In this document: positions 7,155-17,104 of the stretch, in pieces | How the letters are laid out: each line of letters opens with the position of its first letter | Numbering within the stretch: the first letter of the stretch is position 1 | Origin: JABMMZ01 sp040386935 | Lineage (GTDB): Bacteria; Bacteroidota; Bacteroidia; NS11-12g; UBA955 | Assembly: GCA_040386935.1 (NCBI GenBank) | Contig: JAZKEQ010000036.1 | Coordinates: 1 to 64,000 of the forward strand | DNA: 64,000 bases | Direction: 5' to 3' | Made by a program: the position numbers and the translations under genes | The notes under the pieces: generated by a model | Database searches by the model: none | Told to the model about the DNA's origin: nothing | The model's input: only the letters and a program-made list of their open reading frames with translations

Positions 7155-10100
7155 ATGATGATTAAAAATACACGCAAAATTGTTTTATTAACCATGCTGA
7201 CTTTGGGTTTTATTCTGAACTCAAAGGCGCAAAACAACTCAGGTAACGTCAGGGGGAATGTTTTTGATGGGCAGGGTAAGGGAGTTAGTGGAGCAGTTGT
7301 TTTATTGTATGTAGAAGATGATACGACTCATTTTTTCGACAAAAAAATAACCTCTGCCAATGGCGAATTCTCTTTTTCTGATGTAACTCCGGGACGTTAT
7401 ATCATCAAAGTTGATAAATTTAATCATCAGGGCTTTAAGTCTGAAGTTTTTGACGTACAGGCAAATAACACCGAGTATTTTACAGAGGATAAAAAAATTA
7501 CCATTTACAATAAAGCCTATGAATTTGGTAAAATTGATATTAAAGGCGCTGGAAGTAAAAAGTCAACAGGTTTAACAGATACCAAAACCTCATTTACCAT
7601 CGGTCAAAAAGATTTGATCAAAACAGGAGCAAGGGGTTTTAACGCCCTGGCCGGTTTAGGTTCAGGTATTACAGTAACTCCAAGTGGTTTGAGTGGTCGT
7701 GGTGGAAGACCGGATGGCACAGCTTACTTTATTGACGGTGTAAGAGTATTCAATGCGAATCTTACCCAGGGTTTCAGTGGAAGCGTGGAAGTACTGCAAG
7801 CCGGTATTCCTGCACAGTATGGTGATTTTACCGGACTGGGTGTTTCGCTTACTACCAGAGGTGGTGTATCTTCAAGAGTGAGCAAAAGTTTTGAAATTCA
7901 AAGTTCAAGCATGTTCAATCCATACCATCATAATCTGATAGAGGGTTTCATGGCTTTCCCTATTTTATTCAAAACAAATCCAAATTATGTAGAAGGCGGT
8001 TCTGAAAATGTTGTAAAAAAATATGCCATTGCCGCAATGAGTATAGGCGCGAATTTTTCATACCAACGTGAGCCAGCCCCATCTTATATTGGGTATTACC
8101 AAATAAAAGACGAAAAGTTGGCCGAGTTGGAACAAACGCCATTAGCCGCCAATAAAGACGGAGGGTTTGTTAGTTCTGCAAATTTTTTAACTGAAAATGA
8201 TTTTGACAAAGTGAAAGTGCGCGACAATGCCCGCGCTTACAGTTCAAGTGCCCAGGCTAAATTTGATTTCAGGATTTCTGATTTGGCAACATTAAGCGTA
8301 TTTGGAAATTTTAACTACAGCAATGCAACTAATACAGGAAACAATGCCAGTATGTTGATTTATAAGACTAACCCATTGAGAACATCTACCAGTGTTTTGG
8401 GTTATGTGAAATATACTCAGAAATTTAAAGATCCGGATTCAACGCGTAAGGCCAATAATTCAACACTTAACAATGCTTATTTCACTGTGCGTTTCGACTA
8501 TCAGTCGTCATGGACAACAACACAAGATCAAAACTTCAGAGAAAATGTATTTGATTACGGTTATATCGGTCAGTTTAAACACTACCCAACAGAGTTTTAT
8601 TCGTACTATGGTAGCCTGAACAATCCAAATGCAGCTTCAAGACGTTTCGTGGATCAAAATGGCGATACCGTGTATTTGAGGAATTTTTGGGAACAGACAG
8701 GTTTCAGAGATACTGCCATCAGATTTACAGGATCATCAGAAAATAAAGTAAGAGCCAATTATACCCAAAATGTATTCGATAAGATTTCTGAGCAAGGCGC
8801 AATCCTAACCAGCGATGCACAAATTTTACAACTACAAGGCTTATTAAATGGTTATAACCCAAACCCAATTTATTCATTGTTTAATACACCGGGCTTTCAA
8901 CAAGCTGGTTATAACAAAACCCAAAGCGAACGCTATACGTTATACGCTATGGGTGAGGCTGAATTGATGGGCCCTGTTAAAGCAAATAAAAAATCAAGTG
9001 CTCACGCCTTGCAATTTGGTTTGACCTTCGAACAAACCATTAACAGAGGTTACGGATTAGGTGCGAATGATTTGTGGCGCTTAATGTATCAGTTGGCCAA
9101 TAGCCACATTGCTGAATTGGATAAAACTAAACCAATATTGTCTTATGATGCCAATGGTGTATTCCAAGATACTGTTAAATACAATCGTTTAGTGAATGCG
9201 GATAAACAAACACATTTCGACAAAGAATTCAGAAATAAATTAATCAGTGAAGGTGCTACCGATGTGTATGGAAAAGCGATTAATGAAAGAACATTCCTTG
9301 ATATTAACTCATACAAACCGGGTGATTTTAGCATGGATATGTTCAGTGCTGATGAATTGCTGAATAATGGTAGTTCTTATGTAAGTTATTATGGATACGA
9401 CCATTTGGGAAATAAATTAAAAGGCAGACCGGGCATTAATGATTTTCTTCAGGATAAAACAAAACGCAGTATCGGTGCATTTATGCCAATTTATACTGCA
9501 GCATGGTTCCAAGATAAATTCTATTTGGATGACCTTGAATTCCGTTTAGGTTTGCGTTTGGAAAGATATGATGCGAATCAGTTGGTATTAAAAGACCAGT
9601 ATTCATTATATCCTGTAAGAACAGCAGGTGAAGTAAGTGAAATTGACGGAAATTCAGTAACCCACCCAACCAATATTGGTGAAGACTATGCGGTATATGT
9701 GAACGATGTTAAAAACCCTACCAAAATACTTGGTTACAGAAAAGACAATACTTGGTACGATGCAAGCGGTAACCAATTATCTACACCTGATTTGATTGCT
9801 AATAAAACCAATAATGGTAGAATTGCACCTTACTTGGTGAATCCAAACCAAAATGAAATTACTGAGAATTCATTTCAAGACTACAAGCCAAAAGTAAATA
9901 TATTACCACGTGTATTCTTCAAATTCCCATTGAATAAAACCAGTTTGTTTTATGCCAGTTATGATGTATTGGCTCAAAGACCAACTCCGGGAGCCAACTT
10001 CCTGACAATTGATGACTATTACTACATGACTCAAAAAGCCAGCAATACACTTGCTAATCCGGCTCTGACTTCACGTATCACAACAGATTATCAGATTGGT

Positions 10101-10976
10101 TACAAACAACAAGTTTCAAAATCTACTTTGTTGAGTGTTATTTCATACTATAGAGAAACCAAAAATGATTTATCAGTTTATCAATTCAACCAGGCTTATC
10201 CTGTTACTTACATCAGTTACAACAATATTGACTTTAGTACTGTAAAAGGTTTCATTACCGAGTTGACATATAATAATGATAAATACAATATCTCATTAAA
10301 TGGAAACTACACATTACAGTTTGCCGATGGTACTGGTTCTAACATCAACTCACAAAGAGCATTGATTGCCAGTAACCAACCTAACTTAAGAAGTTTATTC
10401 CCTTTGGGTGAATTGGATATCCGTCACCAAATAAAAGGTATTTTCAACTGGGAGTTTCCGGATGATGATAAAAAGAGAAAAATAAAATACATGGGGCCAA
10501 TTATAGGTGGTAAAAAAATATTAAAAAATACCAATTTCAATATTACTTATGCAGCTACTTCAGGTTTGCCGTACACTGCGACTTCACAACCGGTTCAATC
10601 AGGTTCTGTTGACAGAGCTCAGATTAAAGGAACCCCATACGGATCACGTTTGCCATGGCAGTTTACTACTTCAATGAATATTTCAAAAGACATTCAATTG
10701 AAATGGGAAGGATCAAATGGAAAGAAAAAAACAGGATTTGTTCAGGTGTATTTCTATGTAACCAATTTGTTCAATACAAGAAATGTAAACGGTGTTTACC
10801 CATACACAGGCTCACCTGCTGATGATGGATTCCTGAATTCACAAAAAGGTCAACAGGCGCTTACAAGCCAATTAAGTGCAGAAGCTTATAATTACTATTA
10901 CAGAACAGCAATTAACAGCCCGGGTAACTATCAAGCACCACGCTTTATGAGACTAGGTGCTAAATTTAATTTCTAA
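7155..10976 (+). CDS. TonB-dependent outer-membrane receptor with carboxypeptidase-regulatory-like domain
   Basis: A 1273-residue protein. It has a signal peptide (about 1-25, ending SKAQ), then a CarboxypepD-regulatory-like beta sandwich (about 30-115: GNVRGNVFDGQGKGVSGAVV), a plug domain (about 150-260, with YFIDGVRV and a GGxxAxYGD-like stretch, IPAQYGDFTG) and a long 22-strand-type barrel. It ends in aromatic RLGAKFNF, as outer-membrane barrels do. Such receptors normally import ligands with TonB energy. This one stands not beside a SusD lipoprotein but beside a giant secreted protein and a PorV-like barrel (23- and 39-base gaps), which suggests a surface-assembly role or uptake of something other than glycans. 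The ligand is unknown. Confidence 0.88.
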   Translation: MMIKNTRKIVLLTMLTLGFILNSKAQNNSGNVRGNVFDGQGKGVSGAVVLLYVEDDTTHFFDKKITSANGEFSFSDVTPGRYIIKVDKFNHQGFKSEVFDVQANNTEYFTEDKKITIYNKAYEFGKIDIKGAGSKKSTGLTDTKTSFTIGQKDLIKTGARGFNALAGLGSGITVTPSGLSGRGGRPDGTAYFIDGVRVFNANLTQGFSGSVEVLQAGIPAQYGDFTGLGVSLTTRGGVSSRVSKSFEIQSSSMFNPYHHNLIEGFMAFPILFKTNPNYVEGGSENVVKKYAIAAMSIGANFSYQREPAPSYIGYYQIKDEKLAELEQTPLAANKDGGFVSSANFLTENDFDKVKVRDNARAYSSSAQAKFDFRISDLATLSVFGNFNYSNATNTGNNASMLIYKTNPLRTSTSVLGYVKYTQKFKDPDSTRKANNSTLNNAYFTVRFDYQSSWTTTQDQNFRENVFDYGYIGQFKHYPTEFYSYYGSLNNPNAASRRFVDQNGDTVYLRNFWEQTGFRDTAIRFTGSSENKVRANYTQNVFDKISEQGAILTSDAQILQLQGLLNGYNPNPIYSLFNTPGFQQAGYNKTQSERYTLYAMGEAELMGPVKANKKSSAHALQFGLTFEQTINRGYGLGANDLWRLMYQLANSHIAELDKTKPILSYDANGVFQDTVKYNRLVNADKQTHFDKEFRNKLISEGATDVYGKAINERTFLDINSYKPGDFSMDMFSADELLNNGSSYVSYYGYDHLGNKLKGRPGINDFLQDKTKRSIGAFMPIYTAAWFQDKFYLDDLEFRLGLRLERYDANQLVLKDQYSLYPVRTAGEVSEIDGNSVTHPTNIGEDYAVYVNDVKNPTKILGYRKDNTWYDASGNQLSTPDLIANKTNNGRIAPYLVNPNQNEITENSFQDYKPKVNILPRVFFKFPLNKTSLFYASYDVLAQRPTPGANFLTIDDYYYMTQKASNTLANPALTSRITTDYQIGYKQQVSKSTLLSVISYYRETKNDLSVYQFNQAYPVTYISYNNIDFSTVKGFITELTYNNDKYNISLNGNYTLQFADGTGSNINSQRALIASNQPNLRSLFPLGELDIRHQIKGIFNWEFPDDDKKRKIKYMGPIIGGKKILKNTNFNITYAATSGLPYTATSQPVQSGSVDRAQIKGTPYGSRLPWQFTTSMNISKDIQLKWEGSNGKKKTGFVQVYFYVTNLFNTRNVNGVYPYTGSPADDGFLNSQKGQQALTSQLSAEAYNYYYRTAINSPGNYQAPRFMRLGAKFNF

Positions 10977-10999
10977 ACAATTAAGACAAAAAATTTAAA

Positions 11000-13900
11000 A
11001 TGTATATCAATATGAAAGGTGTTTATATAAAATTAGCATTAATTATTACAGCAGGTTGTACAGCTGTTACAGGTTATGCTGCCGAAATTAAAAACTTCGG
11101 TCCTAAGGGTGGAGGTTCCAATCAAACAACTCAAAGAGATGTTACGGAATTTTCAAACACTTGTAAGGCAGCGACACAAAGTGCTGATCTTGACATCAAC
11201 AATGTCAGAACAAAAATATTAAACGGTGGAGACATGTGGTGGGATTTAAATAACCCCCGCTATGAAATACCTAAAGTGACAGATGCTAACACAGTTAGAA
11301 AGAATTCTTTATTTTCCGGTGCATTGTGGATTGGTGGTTTAGGTAGAGGAGATGGTAATCTGCGTATAGCAGCCATGACTTACCGTCAAACAGGTAATGA
11401 CTTTTGGCCGGGTACATTAGATACAACCAATGTGAGTACGGATCCAGCACGTTGTGAAGCTTGGGACAAAATGTTTAAAGTAACCAGAGATGAATTGATT
11501 CTTCAACAAACAACAGGTGAGGTATCTAAAAGTATTTTGGAGTGGCCTGCAGCAGGAAATCCAAATGTGCCTTACGGATCATCTCAGGCTGATAATGCTT
11601 TAGCATCATTCTTTGATGTGAGCAATGGAGGCCCTATTGCAGGTCCTTATGATCCAACAAGTGGTGATTACCCTATTCTTGACCCTTCACGTGAACCGGG
11701 TAAAAATTTGCCAAAAGATCAACCTGATCAGATGATTTGGTTTGCTTATAACGATAGAGGAAATGTGCACTCTGAAACAGGTGGCATTCCTATTGGATTA
11801 GAATTGCAAACAACTGCATTTGCCTTCCAAACAAATGATGAGGTAAATAACATGACCTTTTATACCACTAAAATCATCAACCGAGGTTTCGAAGCGCTCG
11901 ACAATACTTACTTTGGTGAGTGGGTTGATGCCGATTTAGGGAACTATGCGGATGACTATGTGGGTTGCGATGTTGGCAGAAGTCTAGGTTATTGCTATAA
12001 CGGTGATGATAATGACGATGGTGTTTTGGGTTATGGATTGAATCCACCAAGTGTTGGTGTCGACTTTTTTGAAGGTCCAATCGATACCAGTGGCAAACAA
12101 TTGGGTATGGGTGCTTTTATGTACTATAACAACAATTCTGATGCAGTAAGTGGCAATCCTAATACCGCAATTGATTTTTACAACTACTTACAAGCCAAGT
12201 GGCAGAATGGTAGCGATGTTACTTATGGTGGTAATGGTATTAATGCTACAACAATTAAAACAAAGTACATGTTTGATGATGGAACAAACCCTGCAAACGA
12301 CCCAAATGCTTCACCAAAATTTTGGAATGAGTATACTGCAGGTAATCCAGTAGGCGATAGACGTTTCTTGCAATCAGCCGGTCCATTTACATTGACACCA
12401 GGTGCAATCAATAAAATTACTGTGGGGGTTGTATGGGCTCGTACTACTTCAGGTGGTGCAAGAGGTTCATTAAACCTGTTAAAATTAGCCAGTGATAAAG
12501 CTCAGAAATTATTCAATAACAAATTTGATATTGCTGATGGTCCCGAACCACCGGTTGTCGAAATTCAGGAACTTGAAAATAGCCTTGTATTAAAATTCTT
12601 GGATACTAAAATAACAGAGGATTATAAAGAAGATATTAAAAATGAGCTGAACCAGATAATTAAATACAGATTCCAGGGTTATATGATTTATCAGTTGAAA
12701 GACGGAAGTGTTTCAAATACTGAACTTAATGATATAGATAAAGCAGTTTTAATTGGTCAATGTGACATTAAAGACAATATCTCCCAAATGATCAATCTTG
12801 AATTTGATGCAACTGTTTCTGCCAATATTCCAAAAGAAAAGGTAAGTGGTAAAAATGAAGGCATTCAGCATACTTTTAATATCAAAGAAGATGCATTTGC
12901 AGCAGGGTCATCAAAAACACTTGTTAACTTTAAAACATACTATTTCCTAGTATTGGCTTATGGCTATCCTTCCAATGATCCATTGAAACTTGAACCTGAA
13001 CAATTCCTTCCAAGTCGTAGAACAGTTTTGATTTCAGGTATTCCACATAAAACTTCACCTGAAGCATTTGGAAGCAATCAACAATCAAATTACGGTGACG
13101 GGCCAATGTTGAAGCAATTGAGCGGTAGAGGTAATGGCGGTCAAGTATTGGAGTTCACAAAAGAAACCATTGATGAAATAATGGCCAACGGTAAAGCCAA
13201 TGAACCTGTTTACTTGGGCGGTAAAGGCCCCGTAAAAATTAAAATCGTAGATCCATTGTTAGTACCTAAAGCAGATTTCGAATTTCAGTTTATTGAAAAA
13301 TGGGCCGATAGAGCAAAATCACTGGGTACATCCATCAAATACCAGGATTCAATTTCAGCAAAAAGCTACTGGAGATTGATTAATAAAACGACCAATGATA
13401 CCGTTTATGCAGATTCTTCTTTGGAGAATATTGTTGAAACAGTTGAAGGACGTGTGAGATATGGCGGTCCTGTGAAAAAGAAAAAGAACCTGAGAGAATG
13501 GGGATTGGCAGTAGAAATTGCGCAAGTACCTTCTCCGGGTCGAAATCCTTATGGTGAAACAAGTAACGGTTTGATTGGTTTTGAAGTAAAATTTGCGGAT
13601 GAAGGTAATCGTTGGTTGACAGCAGTACCAGATATCGATCAAGAAAGTTCACCTTTCAACTGGATACGTTCAGGAACAAAAAATCCTGTAACATTCGATC
13701 CTTATAATGATGACTTTAATGCGGATTTTGACCCCAATCACAACGGGACAGATTCATATGATCCATACGAGAATTTTGAAAAAATTTGGGACAGAAGAAT
13801 TGCTCCTTATGCATTCTGTTCAAGGGTACAAGGCCCAAGCGGAAGAGGAGAATATACTTACGGTCCTGCATGGGGTGGTTCAACATTGACTGACAATCCT

Positions 13901-14935
13901 ATAGTGGAGATAGCAAGTATTAAACTGGTCATCACACCGGATGTTAGAAAATGGTCGCAATGTGCTGTTTTAGAAATGGGTGAAGATGCAACTTTAACCG
14001 AAGGTAATATGGCTAAAATGAATCTGCGTTATCACAACTCAATGAAACCTGTAAGCGATGGTAATGGTAATTTCTTGAGATGGGAAGAAGATGCTTCTGA
14101 AAGAGGAAGAAGTTATTTCCCGGGTTATGCTATCAACCTTGAAACAGGTCAAAGACTTAATATCGTATTTGGTGAAGATTCATATTTGCCAAATGAAAAT
14201 GGTAGTGATATGATTTGGAACCCAACTTCAAATTATGCCAACTCTGCTACTTATTATAACTTTGGTGGAAAGCACTATATCTATGTAATGGGTAGTTATC
14301 CCGGACTTGCAGCGCGTTCGTTCTTAGGCCCTATCTATGATGGTGGTGCTACTTATCAAGCCATGTTGCAGTCAGCGCCAAATACAAGTCCTACTTCAGC
14401 TGAAAAACGCAAGGTGCTTTCACAGGCTATGTGGGTGATTCCGGCAATGGCAGAAAGAGGATTTGATTTGAAAACAGGTGTACCTCCAAATGAAGTGAGT
14501 ATTACTATCAATATGCGTAAACCTTATACTAAGCAAGTAAATGATACCTTATTGCCAAGATATACTTTTAACACTGAAAGTGTTTACAATGATATCAATT
14601 CAGAAACAGGTAAGAAATCAGTGAATCTGATCAATATTGTACCGAATCCTTATTATGCTTATTCTGAATATGAAGGCAGTGCAATTGATAACAAAGTAAA
14701 AATCACTAACCTTCCTCCAAAAGCAACCATCTCTGTCTACACATTGAGCGGTACTTTGGTAAGAAGAATTAAAAAAGACGACTTATTAACTTTCTCTGAT
14801 TGGGATTTGAAAAACGATAACAGAGTGCCGGTTGCCAGCGGATTCTACATCATCCATGTTGATTGCGGAGATTTGGGTGAGAAGATATTGAAGTGGTATG
14901 GTGTTATGCGTCAATTAGATTTAGATTCTTATTAA
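11000..14935 (+). CDS. large secreted surface protein with T9SS-like/FlgD-like C-terminal domain
   Basis: A 1311-residue protein with an N-terminal signal peptide (ATG at 11000 or 11012; cleavage near VTGYAA). The body is unassigned, rich in D, N, G and aromatic residues, with acidic stretches that look calcium-binding (DDNDDG near 335, DPNHNGTDSYDPYE near 915). The last ~120 residues hold IVPNPYYAYSEYE, ISVYTLSGTLVRRI and VASGFYIIHVD. These recall the type A T9SS sorting domain and FlgD Ig-like fold, but with ~20 extra residues after the usual end. Its place between a TonB-type receptor and a PorV-family protein suggests surface export through T9SS and attachment to these partners. That is inference; no enzymatic motif was seen. 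Confidence 0.75.
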   Translation: MYINMKGVYIKLALIITAGCTAVTGYAAEIKNFGPKGGGSNQTTQRDVTEFSNTCKAATQSADLDINNVRTKILNGGDMWWDLNNPRYEIPKVTDANTVRKNSLFSGALWIGGLGRGDGNLRIAAMTYRQTGNDFWPGTLDTTNVSTDPARCEAWDKMFKVTRDELILQQTTGEVSKSILEWPAAGNPNVPYGSSQADNALASFFDVSNGGPIAGPYDPTSGDYPILDPSREPGKNLPKDQPDQMIWFAYNDRGNVHSETGGIPIGLELQTTAFAFQTNDEVNNMTFYTTKIINRGFEALDNTYFGEWVDADLGNYADDYVGCDVGRSLGYCYNGDDNDDGVLGYGLNPPSVGVDFFEGPIDTSGKQLGMGAFMYYNNNSDAVSGNPNTAIDFYNYLQAKWQNGSDVTYGGNGINATTIKTKYMFDDGTNPANDPNASPKFWNEYTAGNPVGDRRFLQSAGPFTLTPGAINKITVGVVWARTTSGGARGSLNLLKLASDKAQKLFNNKFDIADGPEPPVVEIQELENSLVLKFLDTKITEDYKEDIKNELNQIIKYRFQGYMIYQLKDGSVSNTELNDIDKAVLIGQCDIKDNISQMINLEFDATVSANIPKEKVSGKNEGIQHTFNIKEDAFAAGSSKTLVNFKTYYFLVLAYGYPSNDPLKLEPEQFLPSRRTVLISGIPHKTSPEAFGSNQQSNYGDGPMLKQLSGRGNGGQVLEFTKETIDEIMANGKANEPVYLGGKGPVKIKIVDPLLVPKADFEFQFIEKWADRAKSLGTSIKYQDSISAKSYWRLINKTTNDTVYADSSLENIVETVEGRVRYGGPVKKKKNLREWGLAVEIAQVPSPGRNPYGETSNGLIGFEVKFADEGNRWLTAVPDIDQESSPFNWIRSGTKNPVTFDPYNDDFNADFDPNHNGTDSYDPYENFEKIWDRRIAPYAFCSRVQGPSGRGEYTYGPAWGGSTLTDNPIVEIASIKLVITPDVRKWSQCAVLEMGEDATLTEGNMAKMNLRYHNSMKPVSDGNGNFLRWEEDASERGRSYFPGYAINLETGQRLNIVFGEDSYLPNENGSDMIWNPTSNYANSATYYNFGGKHYIYVMGSYPGLAARSFLGPIYDGGATYQAMLQSAPNTSPTSAEKRKVLSQAMWVIPAMAERGFDLKTGVPPNEVSITINMRKPYTKQVNDTLLPRYTFNTESVYNDINSETGKKSVNLINIVPNPYYAYSEYEGSAIDNKVKITNLPPKATISVYTLSGTLVRRIKKDDLLTFSDWDLKNDNRVPVASGFYIIHVDCGDLGEKILKWYGVMRQLDLDSY

Positions 14936-14974
14936 TCCAGCCTATAATTATTATCAATTAAAAAAAGAACATTC

Positions 14975-16117
14975 ATGAATAAATTTATAAAATATACAGC
15001 ATTGGCAATAGTAATAGGTGTTGGAAACCTTTGCGCACAGGGTCCTGTAAGAGCAGGTCAGGCAGGGTTTACACAATTGCTGATTAATGGCTGGGGAAGA
15101 TCAAGTGGTATGGGAAATTCATATTCTGCAGGTGTGTCGGGTGTCGAAGCCTTTCATTTGAATATTGCAGGATTAGGCAAAGTGCAAGGAAGTGAGTTAG
15201 CCTTTAGCCGTACGTCATGGTTAGGTGGAACAGGCATCAATATCAATACATTTGGATTTGGACAAAATCTTAGTAAAGGTGTTTTAGGTATCAGTGTAAT
15301 GTCATTCTCATTGGGTCAAATTCCAATTACTACAACAGCACAGCCTGATGGTGGAATCGGTACTTATAAGCCTTCTATCAGTAATATTAATTTGGGATAT
15401 GCATATAACTTCACCTCTAATATTTCTGCCGGTTTCAATATGAAAGTAATCAGTGAATCAACACCTGATGTTAGAACAGGCGGTATCGCTTTTGATGCCG
15501 GTTTACAGTTTGCTACTGAATTGATAAAGGATATAAAAAAGAGCGAAGTGAAATATGTTAATTCAAGCAATAGCCCGGCTGCAGATCGCGGTAGTGATAT
15601 TCGCTTTGGTGTTAGCATTAAAAACCTTGGTCCGGATTTGAAATATGCCGGTGATGGTTTGGCTGTTAAATCAAATGTAGATGGTAAATCTTATACGTCT
15701 ACAACATCACACAGAGCAGATAAAACGCAATTGCCTTCACTGATTAATATTGGTTTAGCTTACGATTTCAGATTGGATAAAGGCAATGAATTGTACTGGC
15801 ACAGATTGACCACTGCATTGAATTTTACTAATAATTCATTTTCAAGCAATCAAACATCACTAGGTGTTGAATATTCATACAAAGAAATTCTGATGTTGAG
15901 AGCTGCGTTTGATTATGAAAAAGGCATTTTTGATTACGAAACCAGAAGAACTGCTTATACAGGTTTATGTATGGGAGCAAGCGTTCAGATTCCATTAACT
16001 AAAAAGGTAGATAACAGAAGAGAAAATAATAACGCCATTGGTGTTGACTACTCTTACCGTTCAACTAATCCTTTCAGCGGAACACATACCTTTGGTGTAA
16101 GAATAAGTATCGATTAA
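14975..16117 (+). CDS. PorV/PorQ-family outer-membrane beta-barrel protein
   Basis: A 380-residue protein with a signal peptide ending LCAQ. The mature start has the PorV-like pattern GPVRAGQAGFTQLLINGWGRSSGMGNSYSA (quoted in parts: AGQAGFTQLL, then GRSSGMGNSY), followed by alternating hydrophobic strands ending in GVRISID. PorV is the FadL-like barrel that shuttles T9SS cargo from the SprA translocon to the attachment complex; PorQ is related. The gene completes a three-gene operon with the receptor and the giant secreted protein, so it may be a dedicated shuttle or anchor rather than the general PorV. A strong terminator follows at 16141. Confidence 0.8.
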   Translation: MNKFIKYTALAIVIGVGNLCAQGPVRAGQAGFTQLLINGWGRSSGMGNSYSAGVSGVEAFHLNIAGLGKVQGSELAFSRTSWLGGTGININTFGFGQNLSKGVLGISVMSFSLGQIPITTTAQPDGGIGTYKPSISNINLGYAYNFTSNISAGFNMKVISESTPDVRTGGIAFDAGLQFATELIKDIKKSEVKYVNSSNSPAADRGSDIRFGVSIKNLGPDLKYAGDGLAVKSNVDGKSYTSTTSHRADKTQLPSLINIGLAYDFRLDKGNELYWHRLTTALNFTNNSFSSNQTSLGVEYSYKEILMLRAAFDYEKGIFDYETRRTAYTGLCMGASVQIPLTKKVDNRRENNNAIGVDYSYRSTNPFSGTHTFGVRISID

Positions 16118-16129
16118 TTAAAATTTTAA

Positions 16130-16137
16130 TATATTTG
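16130..16137 (+). promoter_or_regulatory. promoter-like box before greA, abutting a terminator
   Basis: TATATTTG matches TAnnTTTG and is followed by CAG. A start ~7 bases on would fall inside the first stem arm of the terminator at 16141-16180. No -33 element is visible at the right spacing, so its activity is uncertain. Confidence 0.35.
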
Positions 16138-16140
16138 CAG

Positions 16141-16180
16141 AAGTGCTTTCAGTCTATGAAAGCACTTTTTTATTTTTTTA
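16141..16180 (+). terminator. intrinsic terminator of the receptor/PorV operon
   Basis: A perfect 10-base-pair stem, AAGTGCTTTC pairing with GAAAGCACTT around a 7-base loop, is followed by a T-rich tail (TTTTTTATTTTTTT). It lies 24 bases after the PorV-like stop codon and 25 before the greA start. Confidence 0.85.
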
Positions 16181-16204
16181 GACATACCCAAATTAACGTT
16201 CAAG

Positions 16205-16678
16205 ATGAGTGATATTGTATATATGACCAAGGAAGGATTCGAAAACCTGAAAAAGGAACTCGAAAATCTGAAACGCGTGCAGAGACCTGCTATTAGTGCG
16301 CAAATTGCTGAAGCAAGAGATAAGGGTGACTTGTCTGAAAATGCTGAGTATGATGCGGCAAAAGAAGCCCAGGGGTTACTTGAAGCTAAAATTTCAAAGC
16401 TTGAAACCATGTTTGCCAATGCCAGAGTGTTGGATGAGTCGAAACTGGACAATAGCAAAGTAAACATGCTGAGCAAGGTGAAAGTGAAAAATATGAATGC
16501 CAACCGAGAAATGGTGTACACCATTGTATCTGAAAAAGAAGCGGATATGAAAGTGGGACGTATTTCCAGTAAGTCAGCAATAGGTGCAGGCCTTATAGGT
16601 TGCAAAGTTGGTGATGTGGTAGAAATAACCGTACCTGCAGGCATTGTGAAGTTAGAAATTCTCTCAATAGGCGCCTAA
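16205..16678 (+). CDS. greA: transcription elongation factor GreA
   Basis: A 157-residue protein of normal GreA length. The N-terminal antiparallel coiled coil carries the tip acidic region (ARDKGDLSENAEYDAAKEAQG, residues about 38-58), whose DLSENAEY motif supplies the acidic residues that help RNA polymerase cleave backtracked RNA. The C-terminal FKBP-like domain follows (about 80-157, GRISSKSAIGAGLIG). GreA rescues stalled polymerase in the secondary channel. It is followed after 27 bases by the HIT gene, probably in one transcript. Confidence 0.96.
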   Translation: MSDIVYMTKEGFENLKKELENLKRVQRPAISAQIAEARDKGDLSENAEYDAAKEAQGLLEAKISKLETMFANARVLDESKLDNSKVNMLSKVKVKNMNANREMVYTIVSEKEADMKVGRISSKSAIGAGLIGCKVGDVVEITVPAGIVKLEILSIGA

Positions 16679-16705
16679 TTTCCTAAAACTTTTAAGCCAA
16701 ATAAT

Positions 16706-17104
16706 ATGTCAACAATATTTCAGAAAATTATTGATGGAGAGATACCTGCCTATAAAGTGGCTGAGAATGACTTTTTTTTGGCGTTTCTGGATGTTAATCC
16801 ATTGGCTAAGGGGCATACACTTGTAATCCCTAAAAAAGCCACTGATTATATTTTTGATATGGCGGATAATGAATTGGCGGCTATGCATGTTTTTGCAAAA
16901 CAAGTAGCCATTGGCATTAAATCTGTTGTACCTTGTGTGAAAGTAGGGGTGGCTGTTATTGGTCTTGAAGTGCCACATGCGCACATTCATTTGGTGCCAA
17001 TGAACAAAGTGGCCGACTTGAATTTTGCCGGCCCTCGTATCAGTTTATCTAAAGATGAATACGAAGCTGTAGCTTCAGCAATCAGCCAAGCAATTACTCT
17101 GTAA
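16706..17104 (+). CDS. HIT-family nucleotide hydrolase (HinT-like)
   Basis: A 132-residue protein with the histidine triad HAHIH at residues 91-95 (general form HxHxH) and the N-terminal FQKIIDGEIPAYKV of the HinT branch. HinT enzymes hydrolyse adenosine phosphoramidates and acyl-AMP through the central histidine. The greA-HIT pairing, with a 27-base gap, is common in Bacteroidota. Its 3' end overlaps the convergent cyclophilin gene by 11 bases. Confidence 0.93.
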   Translation: MSTIFQKIIDGEIPAYKVAENDFFLAFLDVNPLAKGHTLVIPKKATDYIFDMADNELAAMHVFAKQVAIGIKSVVPCVKVGVAVIGLEVPHAHIHLVPMNKVADLNFAGPRISLSKDEYEAVASAISQAITL

